DNA from: Trebouxia sp. TZW2008
Lineage: Eukaryota > Chlorophyta > Trebouxiophyceae > Trebouxiales > Trebouxiaceae
Assembly (NCBI GenBank): GCA_002118135.1
Contig: BDIU01000193.1
Location: 36,531-100,530, forward strand
DNA: 64,000 nt
Reading direction: 5' to 3'
In this document: positions 46,170 to 58,644 of the stretch, piece by piece
Numbering within the stretch: position 1 is the stretch's first letter
Layout of the letters: the number at the start of each line of letters is the position of its first letter
Made by a program: the position numbers and the translations under genes
The notes under the pieces: model-generated
What the model saw: only the letters and a program-made list of their open reading frames with translations
Database searches by the model: none
Told to the model about the DNA's origin: nothing

Positions 46170-47250
46170 CAATATGACGGCAGCGATGTGCCCTGACGAT
46201 AGACAGCGGAAAATGCAACAGCACTTGTGTGCCGAAGAGGGCTTCGTTGCTGCCGTGCGGTCACGTGCCAGACGCGAACGCTTTATGCCAGATATTACGC
46301 CGTACTTCCAGCAACTTCCCTCCCTCTGAATTCGCAATTTTTGGGCGCTGCCAATTTGGGAAATCATGACCCTTGGCGACATCAGCGATTTAGTGGGCTT
46401 CCCGGGCTGCAGAGGGGCCGCCGCTTGCCAACTTCAAGGGGCAACCCAGCCAAACATGTCTAATTTATGCAAAGCTGTAGCATGTCACATATGCATTTGA
46501 ATCAGCGTGCGGGTGACGCGCGGAGTGACTGGATGGCACAGGGGACACTCGCCAAAACTGCCTCACACAACATACAAAGATTCACGTTTCAGCACAACAA
46601 CACATTTTTGTTACATCTTGTGTTTGTAGAGTTCAGTGTCCATGGCCAGTGACTTTAAAGCCAGTGACTTTAAAGCCAGAGACTTCAAATTTGCGCATGT
46701 GGCTGTGGAGCGACAGTCGCTGTTGCAAACAGCAAGAAGATGGCGCAAAACGACACGCTCCAGAGACAAGGACAAAATCGCTGCATAGATTTTGGTTCTT
46801 CTTTCCTTCGTACAAGGAAGGCTTGCCACTGAAGCTGCTACAAGAACAGCAGGTCTTTGCAACACCTTTCCCTCCCCTTTATGTGCCAAGATTGCTGGCC
46901 CAGCCAGGTGATTTACCTGCTTGGTCATAGCTTATCTGCTTGCTTGATGGTCTTACATATTGACAAGCACCCCAGAATGGCTGAATTGTGAAACAGGGGG
47001 GAGCTAGGTGCGGACCAATGCATACTTGCATGGGGATTTTGTCTTGAACTGGCGTCCTCACCAGGTCAAACGGCAGGCTTAGCTTCCAGAACAGGCGCAA
47101 ATTGCTGTTCTTGACGCAGCTGATTGCAGCTGCCCTAAAAGCCCAAGTTCCCAGCGGCGTTGCCCTGAAATAGCAAATGTCAGGCACTGTGTGCGAAGGG
47201 AGCTTGCTGGCGGTCACAAGCCATCAACACTGATTGCTGAGTCACAGCCA
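46170..47250. other. Spacer with possible unplaced minus-strand exons
   Basis: Two minus-strand blocks look exon-like. One is at about 47,026-47,162, with a TATTTCAG acceptor, frame ATPLGTWAFRAAAISCV and donor GTATGC. The other is at about 46,611-46,920, with GCAG|GTAAATC, frame VNHLAGPAILAHKGEG, and a stop. They do not join in phase to the protease gene by any junction I could find. A 12-bp direct repeat CCAGTGACTTTA occurs at about 46,643-46,675. Confidence 0.35.
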
Positions 47251-48122
47251 TCAGTGCCTGGTCAATGCTGCATGTATAACAGTGCATGCATGTTCACCAC
47301 ACTTCCAAGCTCCAAAAGCAATCCCAAGAACAGCAACAGCACCTTGGCGAAAACCTCCTGAGATAATGGCATCTAAAGACTCTTTAACTTCACCTAGTTG
47401 ATCCTTCAAGTCTGTTTGCATCCGTTCCAAGCGCTCTCTAGCCATGTTAGCAAACTCCATGTGAAGCCCCACTAATTTGCCAGCTTTCAGTAACATGGCA
47501 GCGCCAGAGTCCCCAGCAAATGCGGTGCAAACATAGAGCAGATGAAGTCCAAAAGGTTTTGTATTAATGCCAGATGCAGGGCAGAATCCCAGCCTTCTTT
47601 CGAACATGGGTGCATACTCTGCAATGCCAATCTGAAAAGATGCAAGCACTAAATTCTCGATGCCCCTCAAATTATTTGAGTCAGTTACTGCAATGAATGG
47701 GTGATCCTTGGCAGCCTCCAAGATAGCAAAATCAAGCTCTCTTTTGCCACGTCTTGCCAGTGTCACCCAGGACTTCATCCCAGTCTCTGCATGTGAGTCG
47801 AAATTAAGACTGCAGCTTTTACATCACGCTTTCACATTATGGGTCACTCCATGAGCCCTCAGATTACTGCGCTTTACACTTTGTGGCATGTGACACCACA
47901 TTGCATGTTGAAAAACAAACAGTGACTGCTCACAGGCTGGGAGAATATCAAAGGCATACCTGGAAAGCTGATGGTCACATGGGTCCCAGTTTGCCATCCT
48001 TGAGGACAGTTGTGATCAGCTGTGACTGCTCGTCTTGGTTCAGAGAAAACGCCCATTCCCCTCCCATTAGAGTCCTGATTTGCATGTGACTGCTGTTCAA
48101 TGAAGAATACAGCTGAAGCCAC
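47251..48122 (-). CDS. Trypsin-like serine protease domain protein (N-terminus incomplete)
   Basis: Two exons, 48,122-47,960 and 47,786-47,251 (TGA), join in phase. The catalytic triad of the PA clan/S1 fold is visible: His in AVTADHNCPQ, Asp in ELDFAILEAA, and Ser in TAFAGDSGAAMLL with the following GKLVGLHME strand. After the protease domain there is a helical, charged stretch (MARERLERMQTDLKDQLGEV) and a small hydrophobic patch (GAVAVLGIAFGAW). Upstream exons giving the protein start must lie above 48,122; I could not place them. Target and location are unknown. The Asp/Ser spacing fits a short trypsin-like domain, so it is probably active, although this is inferred from motifs only. Confidence 0.62.
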
Positions 48123-50102
48123 CTGCTGTTGATCATGAGGAGTTATGAAGAAGTCAGACTGCTTTGCAACACAGAAGCAATGGCTTCAGCCCTGACAACT
48201 TAAGGGAATTAACACACCTACTGTTGTGTAACTCAAAAGCGAACATGATGAGGTAGGCACAGGCATACCGATGATACATACAGAAATACCCTGAGACAGG
48301 CAATGTTGGTTGTAGAAATGAACATAGCAAACTTGTACAAGTAATGGAACCATGCTTGATTACAGCCATAGCTATTGCTGCTATGTGCACTGTCTCTGCA
48401 AAAGATGTGACGTATTTGATACAATTCAACAAAGCCACCGGTATAGGCTTAGTTAAAGCTTTGCGAGGATGCTTGCAGACAAAGCCAAGAGGCTGCGTGA
48501 GTTCTGTTCTACGAGTATGCGCCAATGCTTTTCAGGTCTGATGTGTGGTTAATTTCAGCCCCTCAAGTCACAAGTGAGGCTGACAGTCTGCAGTGATTCT
48601 GCACGAATGCTGGGCGAAGGGTCGACCTGTCATCTGAAGCGTGTGGCTGACGCAGCGCTATCTTTGTATGTCCTTGTTATGCGCTGAGTCAAGTCACTTA
48701 TGGCCAGACAGCAAGAGCATCACGCAAGGCTGACGCAGTACTCGCTGGTTCATGCAACGCAACTGGTGCGATATCCAGACCGTTTTGCAAAGTATCAGAG
48801 GATGTTGAACACGTCAAAGAGGGAGCAGATGACACTGATCTGCGCGTCGCTGAAAGGCTTCAGTCCTGTCCTGCGTGCATCAGTCAAGTCCAGTGTCCTG
48901 CATCCTGCGCAGGGTTCTAAACCCCCAACTTCCTTTGGCGGGTAGCAGGGGTGGCCTGCAAAAAGTGCTTTTCGGGCTGGTAGAAGAGCGATGCTAATGT
49001 TCTGTTCTCTTCTGCCACACATCGCTTCTTGATGCCCCCTTGAGACAGCTTTGATGCCTACTAGCATCAAGGTACATAGAGACTGAGGTTTGAACACATT
49101 ATGCCAACTGAAGACCAGTTGCGATGTGCAGTTTGCATCAAAACTGCCACATGAAAGCAACCCACCTGAGTCAATGGACAAGATCCCACAAATTGCACAG
49201 GGCGAATTGCACAGATGTCAACAATCACAGCCACTTACTTTACTGGGTTGCCTGCCAAGTACGGCCATACAAAGTCCAAGCCACAACCTGCATCAACGAA
49301 ATTCTGCAGGCTCTTTTAGCCAGATAAGCTGTGAAGCTTCAGTCAACATGCTGACCGCTGCCATCATTGTTGTGTGAACTGAGCCCAGCTGGAGCAGGGA
49401 ATGTAGTATCAGCATCCAGATTACAGTGACATGGCTACCACAATCGTGCAATGCATGCAAGCTTGGTGTCATCAAGATCTCAGCAGGGTCATGCTGCCAG
49501 ATGAGCTATGTAGCTTCAGTCATGGTTTAGTCACTATGTATGCTGCTGCCCTCAATTCATCTCAGCTCCATGCATGCAAACTTGGCAGGCAATGCTGCAA
49601 GCCAGGCCTCAAGCCTTTTGGGGCTAATTTGATTTTCTCTCAGGGTCAAAGTGCACATGGCAAAATGCTACCTTGATCAGCCCTTTCCAAGGAAGGTATG
49701 ACAACATCCTGCCAGAATCTGTGGCTCCAAAGCCGTGCATGCAGCTCAACATATGTCGTATAACGCAACACAAGTGTGCTGTGCATCTGTAGATCTGGCT
49801 GTTCAGTTGCTGTGTCTTGCAGAGGGCACCATGATGGCTGTGCCAGTCACAGGTTGTGCTCAGCACTCAGCTGAAACATTCTGCACTGCAAAACCACTTT
49901 ACAGATGCATGCCACAGCATCAGCTGCAGGCACAAGTTGCTACTGTATGCAGAACATACTGCAAGCCATTAGAGCTGCAAGAATTCTGCAAGGCAAAGTG
50001 CATTGAACAGCCTATATGTATGCTTTTCTCGAGATTGCATTGGTGCAGCGTGTATTATTGCATGGTCAACATGGCAAAGGTAGCCTCAAGGATCTGTATC
50101 AC
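48123..50102. other. Stretch with possible unplaced minus-strand exons
   Basis: A Cys-containing minus-strand block at about 48,795-48,947 (HPCYPPKEVGGLEPCAGCRT, ending FDVFNIL-stop) follows a TTTTTGCAG acceptor and could be a terminal exon. It might belong to an unseen gene to the right. The missing protease N-terminus should also lie here. Nothing else is supportable. Confidence 0.35.
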
Positions 50103-50354
50103 CTGTTGAATGCATTCACTGTCTGAACCAAGTCATTCTCAGGAAAGTATATGAAGTCATACTTCATGGAATGCTGCTGCCATTGTGTGCTCTGAGTCAT
50201 TGCATAGAAAGCAGCATAACGCCCCTCTGAAACACTTAACGTATGGCCATTGACCACAACACAATGCTGACAAGCCTTCTCCGCCTGAAAAACTTGCATC
50301 TGTGAGGTGATGGCCAAGGTGTCATATTGAGCAGACGCATGCGGTTGCAGCCTC
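50103..50354 (-). CDS. Isolated internal exon, unrecognised (glycosyltransferase-like flavour)
   Basis: A clean 252-nt, phase 0-0 exon between GTTTGCAG and GTGATACAG. It encodes LQPHASAQYDTLAITSQMQV, then ACQHCVVVNGHTLSVSEGRY and YDFIYFPENDLVQTVNAFNR. The acidic FPEND motif after a hydrophobic strand is reminiscent of nucleotide-sugar transferases, but I cannot name the family. Partner exons on either side were not found. It may be a gene relic or part of a gene with short exons I missed. Confidence 0.4.
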
Positions 50355-53317
50355 CTGCAAACAGAAATGGCTATTACATGCATTGGCTTGATCAGTATGT
50401 GCGCAGCCTTGCTCAGAATTTGCCTGAGAACAGTTCAACAGGCTATGGAAACCTCGTCACAACTTATGCATGCCTCAACCCACTGCCGTCATCTTGAGCA
50501 GACTGTTGAAGTAGAAGCACCTGTTAGCTTGACTTCTTGCAAGAATTGCCTGCTTGTCTGTCTATGTGATCAAGCGTTCAAAGCTGATGGCTCATGATCA
50601 GGTCATGTTTTGCTTGCATGGCATCAACTCATGCGATCAGCAATGCATTGGACATGTGTGACTCAGAATCACAGCCATTTGACAAATACAACATCTACAC
50701 CTTGACATTAGGTGTGGGGATGAATTCATACCTGGACTGTTCTGTGTCAGCAACAATTACCAGATATCTGCTGAAGCTCCGTCCTGCAACAGGCATGTAA
50801 TATCAATAATGCTTTTGTATGCGCAAGTACACATAACAAATGCATCTGCTGGTGACAACATGAGAAAATCGGCGACGATCATGGATAATAGACAACATAT
50901 GCTTATAGCTGATGCTTCAATTGCTGGGCAACTTGCTCAAAGACACATGTGTGCATATCATCAAATGCAGCCTGAGTGCTGCGTGGGTTTGCAAAGACTT
51001 GAAGCCCTGTCTCATCGTGCGTACTCAGCGATGTCTGGTTAGCTTTGCTGCAATGCTTTTTGACATCATGCATCTGCTGGTGCAGTCAGAACAGCGAGCA
51101 AAAAGGCGTACACAAGGGACATTTACCTGGTTGTAACGCTTTGCAAAATTGTTTTGGAAGACACTGGATTTTGCAAAATTGTACAGAAAGCCCCATTTGG
51201 TGCCAAAGCCTGACTACACACAGAGGTTGCATGTGAAATTGTCCTGATCACCAAAATAGTAAGCTGCAAGGTCCCATGTGGCATCAGCAAATCTCTAAAG
51301 CCATCTGTACAGAAAACAGAGCAAAACATGTGGGCATCATGGGCGTGACTGTTGGCACTGAGGTCATGTGCATCTTGAACTGCATGCAACGAAGCGATAT
51401 ACGCTTGTGCAGAGTTATCATGTGGCTGCATAGTTGAGGACGGGGCTTATGTGATAAAGCCCATGTGAAACATTTCTGACTCTCACTGCTGACTGCTGAG
51501 AGACACAGGCTGTTTGTGCATGTGCCCGTGTGAACAGGGGTGGGTAACATGTCGTGGTCTGGACAGCAAATGCGTTCAACAATGGTCTGCAGCACCTCTC
51601 CTGATTAGAGGTGTTACCAACAGCAGCAACCACCAGAATTGTTCTGAGGCTGTCTGCAACAACAAAAAACAGTTGCAGGAACGCGCCTGTAAAGCATGCT
51701 GAAAGCAGTGTGCATGACTCAAAAATCTAACTTGGCACCAACCTTGATACTGTGCGGGGATGCCCTTGCTGACAATTGCAAAAGAGGGTGTGCGCTCTTT
51801 GTGTCGACCTAGACACCACATAGGACTTGGTTAAAACGAGGCACACTATATGTAAAAGTCGTAACGGTGATGTGCGGGGTCGCCATTGATTGACAGCGGT
51901 AAAATTAGCAAATGGCATGACTGGTCGGTTGGTGCACGCAAGCGCTAGTAAGCTTTGTCAATTGTTGCCTTTAGGAAGAAAGCGATTGCGCAAGGTCACA
52001 TCGAAAGTCACGCGCGCCGAATGTTTACGAAATTACCTTGCCGCAAAGCCAATCGCTGTAAGCGAAGAGCAAAAGTCATGCGAAAGGCCTATGGCTCACC
52101 TGCTAATGGCTTGCATGCACAGCGCCTCAGCTGCTTTGCCTCATTACGACAACACAAAAAACTGCAGAAACGCTGACAAGAGCTCACCACATAACTGCAT
52201 GCATGTGCTTGTTTTCGTGACCAGCTATGGCCTGCACGCTCTGCATCTTGTTGGCAAACTGATTCATTGTGGAAAGGAGGGGTAGCTTGATTCAGGCTTA
52301 AGCTGGGTTCGCACTCTCAAACGGCACAAGCCAACCGACAAGCAGGGCGGTTGAAAATACAAGGGCGTCAGCGCCACAACAGAAAATGGGCATTCTTTGC
52401 AAAGGCATTGAGGGCCACGCTGATCACACACTGCCTGCAAGCAGTGCAGGCATTGTTGAAGACGGTGTACGCTCTGAGCCTTGATGCTGATAAAACGATA
52501 TCATTTATGCAGGTCAGACGTCCTACAAACTTGGAAGGACTCATACAACAATATCATTCCTAGCTTACATCAGCAGGGTACGTGTGCGCAATATTGCATA
52601 GAACTGTCTATTCTAAAACAGCTGATAGCAAAAATTTGTCAGTACATGCTTCAGGTCATGTTTCTTCTCTGTTACCTCAGCATTGCAAGGCCTACTGGTG
52701 ACTCTCAAGCTGTAAGTGTTCACAGGGGAGTCATACAAAAAATGCTGTTGCAAGTGCATAAAGTTTGAGGTCTTCTGTGCAGACATGAGGCGCTGCATTG
52801 GTATTTACTGAATGACTTCAGCAGATACTCGTAGTCATGTACGGCAGCAGGCAGCTGTGTTTCACTAACTACTCAGCAACTATTGCAGGCTTCAGTATCT
52901 CTTCAACATGGCATTCAAGCGTTTGCAAGTCATTTTGCAGGTCCTATGTTGCCTCAAAATCAGGACAGTGACATGCCACAACAGTCAGTGCAAGATCAAG
53001 TCAATGGTCACGGTCAAGGGCGACAGCTGTGGAGGTTTGCAAATAGATGCTGTGAAGCAAGATCATTGCTCACTAGCAGTATTTGAGCTGCATGTCCACT
53101 GCCTAGTGAAGTTTTGAAAAGCTGCGTAGATTTTGCCCAGTGGACTGCGCTAATTGTTGCTGAGGACAATTAGCCAGCAAGTGACAGAGGTACACTATGT
53201 AGCTGAACCCGTGTAAACACGTGTATTGACACGCAAGGTCTTTACACGTGTGTCAATCTGTAGCAAATTTTCTTGCTAGCTGCACATGCCCTGCAACTGC
53301 TAGCAGCTTTTCCACAT
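50355..53317. other. Gene-poor stretch
   Basis: Nearly 3 kb with only scattered short frames. Two ACACGTGT palindromes about 36 bp apart, partly in inverted context, lie at about 53,213-53,262. No coding chain, RNA gene or transposon terminus was recognised. Confidence 0.4.
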
Positions 53318-54750
53318 TCACTTTTCCAGACTCAGGCCGCCATGAAACAGGATCAAATTGCCCTGTTTCTGCCAAGGCACCCGCCTGCATACAGAAAGGG
53401 TGTTACATACAGACAACAACCAGCAAGCTGCCAAGCAAGGCACACTGCTGTTTTTTGAGCTGAGCACATCCGATGCAGCAGGTGTGTCACAGAAGGTCAC
53501 CTTGGCATGGAAAGGTATGTAGCCCCCATGCAACACAATGAGGTCCTCTGTGGCGTTTGACTGTTTGCCCAGCTCATGCCAGACCCCTTGGACAGCATTG
53601 AAACTTGAGACATTGTACCACTTGCAGAAAATGCCAGACAATTGAAATTGAAGGGTCAGGAGGCCTCACCAACATTCATATATTGCTGATATGGCAACAG
53701 ACGATGTCGCAAGGGTGGGTGCATGCCAGTGCCCATAGTCCAACCAGGCACAAACTGCAATTCAGCTCAGGGTCAAGTGCTATGCATAGGGACAAAACCC
53801 TGCAGATCCTATTGTCTCAACCTCGTTGAATGCAGCTTGCTCCCACCAGCCAGGCGTGTTTGCTAGCAGTTCACGGGCAAACTCTTGTATAAATCGTAAC
53901 GTGAGAGCACCAGCTTTAATGATCCAAACTCCTGTGCTCTGGCATGGAGTCAACGCGGCTGCAATCAAACCAGACTTTGACCATCATGCTGACAAGTTCA
54001 AGTCACAGAGCAGATGCAACTTGCCTCCATACAGCGGACAAATTGCAGGCTGCAATTTTGTTCTTTGGTGCCCACCATCTCGGAAAGCAATCTATATCAG
54101 CAGAACATGATGTACACTGCACTGACTATCAGCTTCAGCTACAAAAGACTTACCTGCAGCTTGCCAGTGTGCTTTGGAAAATTATGGAAGTCAGAAAGGC
54201 CTTGAACATCGTATGTGTCATCCAGGCGCAGGAAAGGGTTTTGAACCACAGTGACGTCCCAATCCATAAACATGACAGTCATATCAAGGTTCAGAAGCTG
54301 CTCAGTCCACAGCCATTTGCTGACAGTGGGATCGAACCCCTCCTTGATTTCTCCATTGCTCATGCCCGCAAACAAAGCAGGCATGACATTGTCAACTACG
54401 CAAGGGATGCTCTCTTCCAGAACGAAACGAGCGGAATATAGGTCTCTGGCCACCAAAAGACTGTGCTGCAACAGGTCTTGCGCGCTCAAGCTCTGCGCGA
54501 AATTTCGTACAAGATCCCGTATTAAATCGTGTGGTGCCTCAGGCGACACCTCGAATGTTGACAGTATGATCTGCCTGTCTCTAGTGGCAAGACTTTCTGC
54601 AACTGCTTTCAGTTCCGCGGTGCTCGACACTACCGGTACATTCTCAATATGTAAAGTGTCACGAAAATCGGAAGCTTCCATAAATTTTGTGGCAAACAGG
54701 CATCGCTGGAGGAAAAGGACCGACAAGGCGAAGACATAGCCTCTAAGCAT
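53318..54750 (-). CDS. GT77-like nucleotide-sugar transferase, second copy
   Basis: Exon 54,750-54,154 encodes 199 residues: a hydrophobic N-terminus (MLRGYVFALSVLFLQRCLF), a polar helical region, SLLVARDLYSARFVLEESIP, and the DxD-bearing MFMDWDVTVVQNPFLRLDDT followed by YDVQGLSDF. That is the same motif order as the 41.2 kb transferase but strongly diverged. Exon 53,938-53,822 (STGVWIIKAGALTLRFIQEF, then WWEQAAFNE) matches the family's later QxAFN block. A last exon from 53,620 reads WYNVSSFNAVQGVWHEL to HGGYIPFHAK, then either runs on to a stop at 53,318 or splices again at AAG|GTGACC. Asp-Trp-Asp replaces the commoner Asp-Thr-Asp. Sugar and acceptor are unknown. The C-terminal structure is uncertain. 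Confidence 0.7.
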
Positions 54751-54917
54751 GGCTCGCGCTACAAAACTGTACAGAACAGAAGGTCGACTCTTACTGCCTG
54801 TAATTGCAGGTCACGACTATTGGGTCGTTTGAGGTCACAATGTTTGAGCCGTAGCCTGAAACGTCATTTTTGAACATACAAATTTCTGATCAATTTTTGT
54901 GACGCTTCAAACCGAGC

Positions 54918-56150
54918 ATGAACCACATCAATAGCCATGATGCGCTCCGACAAGTTGGCGACAAAGCATTAGCGATCATCTCCAGCCTATGCTGTCTTGC
55001 AGTATTGGGTTCCTGCATCACACGCGGCAAGGCCGAGGACCCGTGCAGGCAAGTACGTATACCCAGTGCATCGATAGCTGGTGCTCAGCTTGGCCACAGA
55101 CGTACTCGAGCACACAAGAACGACAGGGGCACTGCTGACCGCAAGCAGGGTTGGGATTGGCTTTGGTGACCGGCGGAGCAGAAGTCATCGGCTGCAAACT
55201 TGTAGCGAAGCTGCTACAGTTCGGCTTGACAATAACATTTTGGACGATTCGAGCAAAGGCGATGCCGGATATGTAGACGTCGATAAGCCGCAAGTGGAAA
55301 ATTGCAAGTTGGGGATGTCCGCAACATCGAAGGTTGCAACACCGCTATGCGCGGAGCAGTCTGTGTCTACCGTCTTGTTGCTATAAGCAAAGTCAGGCCT
55401 TCCCTGACAGACCCTGCTATAGGCACATTCTGCAGAGGTCAATATCATTGGTACTGCCAATGTACTGCTAGCTGCCAAAGCAGCAGATTTAAAGAAACTC
55501 GTGTATGCAGCATCATTTACCTACTATGGCAATGCTCCTCCTCTGCATAGAGAATCCATGCTGTGGGTACCAAGCTCACCGTATGCAGCAACCAAGTATG
55601 CTGCAGAACTGCTTACCACTACATGGTATGGCTTTATGGCCTTCCTGCCCTCAATCTAAGGTTTTGTATGGTGTATGAACCACAAGAAAGCAGGCAGTAC
55701 TCGCGTATCAAAGCGAGGGCCGCCCGGAGGACATCATGGCCCCCCTGTCTTGCGTGGACGCAAGGTCATGCCACACCTCAAGCCATTGTGACTGGTGTCC
55801 TTACACAGCAACAGCTTGAGGGAACTGCACTCACCTTGGGAAGGGGATGGATCACACTATTGTGATTTTGTTCATGTGCATGACATGGTGAGAGGTTTGA
55901 TTGTTGGCATGCAAAGCAATGTTTCAGGTGACGCAATCAATCTGGGAACAGGAGAGACCCTGTCTGTGAAAGAACTTCCCGACATGGTATCATCAAACCA
56001 ACACACTGTAGATGAGGGTCCATTTGACTTAGTGGGCACACTTGCAGACACTTGCAAAGCAAAGAAGGGTCTGAACTGGGAAGCTCAGTTGAGTTTGAAG
56101 GAGGAAATGCCAAAGCTTCTGCAATTATCAAAGACTCAGGCGACTGTGAG
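54918..56150 (+). pseudogene. Broken NAD-dependent nucleotide-sugar epimerase/decarboxylase
   Basis: Pieces of an extended short-chain dehydrogenase appear in the right order but in different frames. First is an anchor-like N-terminus (ALAIISSLCCLAVLGSC, 54,918 on). Next is the Rossmann motif LVTGGAEVIGCKLVAKLLQ (55,163 on), then LDNNILDDSS in another frame. After an acceptor at 55,438 come VNIIGTANVLLAAKAADLKK and the catalytic YxxxK in SSPYAATKYAAELL. A shift near 55,630 leads to YGLPALNLRFCMVYEPQ. A shift near 55,850 leads to GDGSHYCDFVHVHDMVRG, then NLGTGETLSVKEL and TLADTCKAKKGLNWEAQLSL. At least three single-base breaks plus a missing segment point to a pseudogene; sequence error is less likely because neighbouring genes are intact. 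The original enzyme resembled UDP-glucuronate/UDP-glucose epimerases or UDP-xylose synthases. Confidence 0.75.
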
Positions 56151-56987
56151 GAAGGCAGAATCTAACTCAGTTGCAGCTTGCAACAAGGCTGCTCGTAGGA
56201 AGAAGTTTTCTGTTTTTGGGCATTGCGCCATCACTACAACAAGCGTAGGTTGAGATTTTTTTATCCTCAAATACAACTGTCTTTGGTTGAGCCTGTGTCT
56301 CACAAAATCACCAGTGTTGGGTGTATTATATTTGCAGTGTATTTGAATAATTATGCTCACTCAGCCCTTTTGAAGCAGTGCTCTGCTTTTTCACATCTGC
56401 CTGTACCTCATTCAAGTCATGGTCCCATAGATTTGACTACAATTATGTCCTCGTGTGTTGATCAGTGACGTCATGTGTAGAATGCATATGTGTTGCATGT
56501 GATGAGAAGATTCTGTATAATGTGCTTGGCCGTGTGTGAAACAACCACCAGGATCAAGAACTAAATAACATGGTGAAGGGCTGTTTGCTGACATGCAGCT
56601 GTGCTTTACATTACATGCTAGTGCTGTTGTGATTACTGCATTGACCATATTGCTCAAGATAAGGTCTTGGGCTATAACGCCCAACACACTGTCCTTTGGC
56701 AGCTTGCTGTTGTATGCACAGTCAATTTGAGCTATATGCATAGGCTGTCTTGCATTGAGCATGCTGATCTAACTTCAACGTATGAGTATAGCAATGACAC
56801 AGCAAGAGCCAGCTCACAAGATTGCATTGCACATGGTCTCTAGTTGGGCTCTCATCATGTCTTGCATTTACGCGATCAACAACTTGCTTTGAGGCTGCAG
56901 AAAGTCAGGCTCAAGCTTGACGCATGCTGACTAACATGACATAGACATAGAGGTGCCTGCTCACATTCCACACCAGACCAATGCCAT

Positions 56988-57042
56988 GCTGGTATCAAAT
57001 TCTGCATATATTTTCTCCTGCTTTGCAGAATTTGACACCAGC
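56988..57042. repeat. Inverted repeat, 19-nt arms and 17-nt loop
   Basis: GCTGGTATCAAATTCTGCA (56,988-57,006) pairs with TGCAGAATTTGACACCAGC (57,024-57,042) with one G-T type mismatch. No gene lies around it. It could be a small hairpin RNA, a terminator-like structure or a foldback element relic. Confidence 0.85.
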
Positions 57043-57343
57043 CGGGAGAATCAGCAGGCATCCAATGCATGTGTCTGCTGCCGTTTGCAAGTCTCCTGCT
57101 GCCAAAACCTCAAACCAGCCATGAGATTAAGCATGTACTGCTGCCACTTGCTAATGAGAAGCAGACCTGTCTTGATCAGCGTTGTAGGAGGGCTGTGTGT
57201 CTGCAAATGCCATTGCCGTAAATGCCAAACACCACGCATGGGGTTGATGTCTTGACAAGTGTGTTTGAGCATCTGCTGCCTCCTGGCTTTTGAAGATTGC
57301 CTACAATGCATCACCTTTATTTTGCAGCATGCGTAAGCACAGC

Positions 57344-57424
57344 CTACATACATACATACATACATACATACATACATACATACACACATACATACATACA
57401 TACCTACATACACACATACATACA

Positions 57425-57455
<31 letters not shown>

Positions 57456-57602
57456 GTACATACATACATACACACATACATACATACATACCTACATACA
57501 CACATACATACATACACACAAACATACATACATACATACATACATACATACATACATACATACATGCATACATACATACATACACACAAACATACATACA
57601 TA
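57344..57602. repeat. (CATA)n microsatellite, about 260 bp
   Basis: Nearly uninterrupted CATA units with occasional CACA, CCTA, ATGTA and AAAC variants. It is by far the longest simple repeat in the window. Confidence 0.98.
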
Positions 57603-58644
57603 CGCATGCTAGTTGGGCTCAAAGGCCTTGCTAGGTACGTATAGTCACCAAGCGACTGTCTTTGAGCAAGCAAGCCTGTTCAAAAAGCTGGACCACTTCA
57701 AAAGCACTGATCAAAGGTGTCACTGTTTCCACTCTAGCATCAGCAATTATATTTGTCAGCAACATTGCCCTGAAGTGACTCGGGCAGCAGTTGCATCAGC
57801 TGTTGACAGCCAAGATCAGATACATGTTGTCACAGCTTATGCTTGGCTGAAAATTGTGAAAACTGCTTGCTCCTGTCACTAATATGTGTGAGTGCTGCCA
57901 TCATGTACAGTACCTGATCTTGACATTTTCTAGAACTCGCCTGTCAGTGCAGGGTTTTGAGCTTGCCTCCACATCACCAACTCAGTAGGATTGATAATCA
58001 CTGCTTGCTCTTACATCTATTCAAAGATGCATGCGACTTAGGCTCAAAGACCTTGCTAGGTAAACAGATGCAGACTGATTTCTCTTGCTTGCTGTAGCTG
58101 GATCATGACAATTATGCGCAACTTGCATGAGCAAAAAAGGCAGGCATTCTTTATGGATTTCAGCAATCAATGAGGATGCAGGGCATTGTGACTGCAGACT
58201 CAATGCAAGCAGCAATTGAAGTTGTAAGGTCGTCAGACACATGTGCAGCAGCAATTGGAGTGTCTCAGATAATATGCATTTTGTGCCCTGGTGAGAAGCA
58301 TGCAAGTCAAGTGCAGCTTTGAGCTGAAGGATTGTCATCAGTCTGGAATGTCAAATGTTTACATGCATACACACACACACGGCATCATGCCCCTTTGGCT
58401 GCAATGACCGACCACACACTACATATCAGTGACACTTCGGCAGCTTATAGGTCGCTAACAATAGCTGCTCCTTATGGACTTTTTCTCAGGTGTCACTGTC
58501 CAGCATGCTACCTACTGGTGCTGACGGGCTGATTCATTGAATATCTGCAGCTTACACCCACAAAGCCTAACCCACAAACCAAAAGCAAGCTGACAATCAG
58601 GTAGCAGCAGCGCACAGAATCAATCAAATGAAGCAAGCAATTCT

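Larger units (their letters stand above)
56151..58644. other. Gene-free stretch with a hairpin and a microsatellite
   Basis: No coding chain was seen. It contains the 19-bp-stem hairpin at 56,988-57,042 and the (CATA)n array at 57,344-57,602. The long Tyr-Ile-His-Thr open frames across the array are artefacts of the repeat. Confidence 0.6.

Noticed and set aside
57051..57673. Several open frames of about 90-145 codons on both strands, rich in Tyr, Ile, His, Thr or Met, Tyr, Val, Cys
   Set aside because: They are translations of the (CATA)n microsatellite; no frame extends with normal composition beyond the array.
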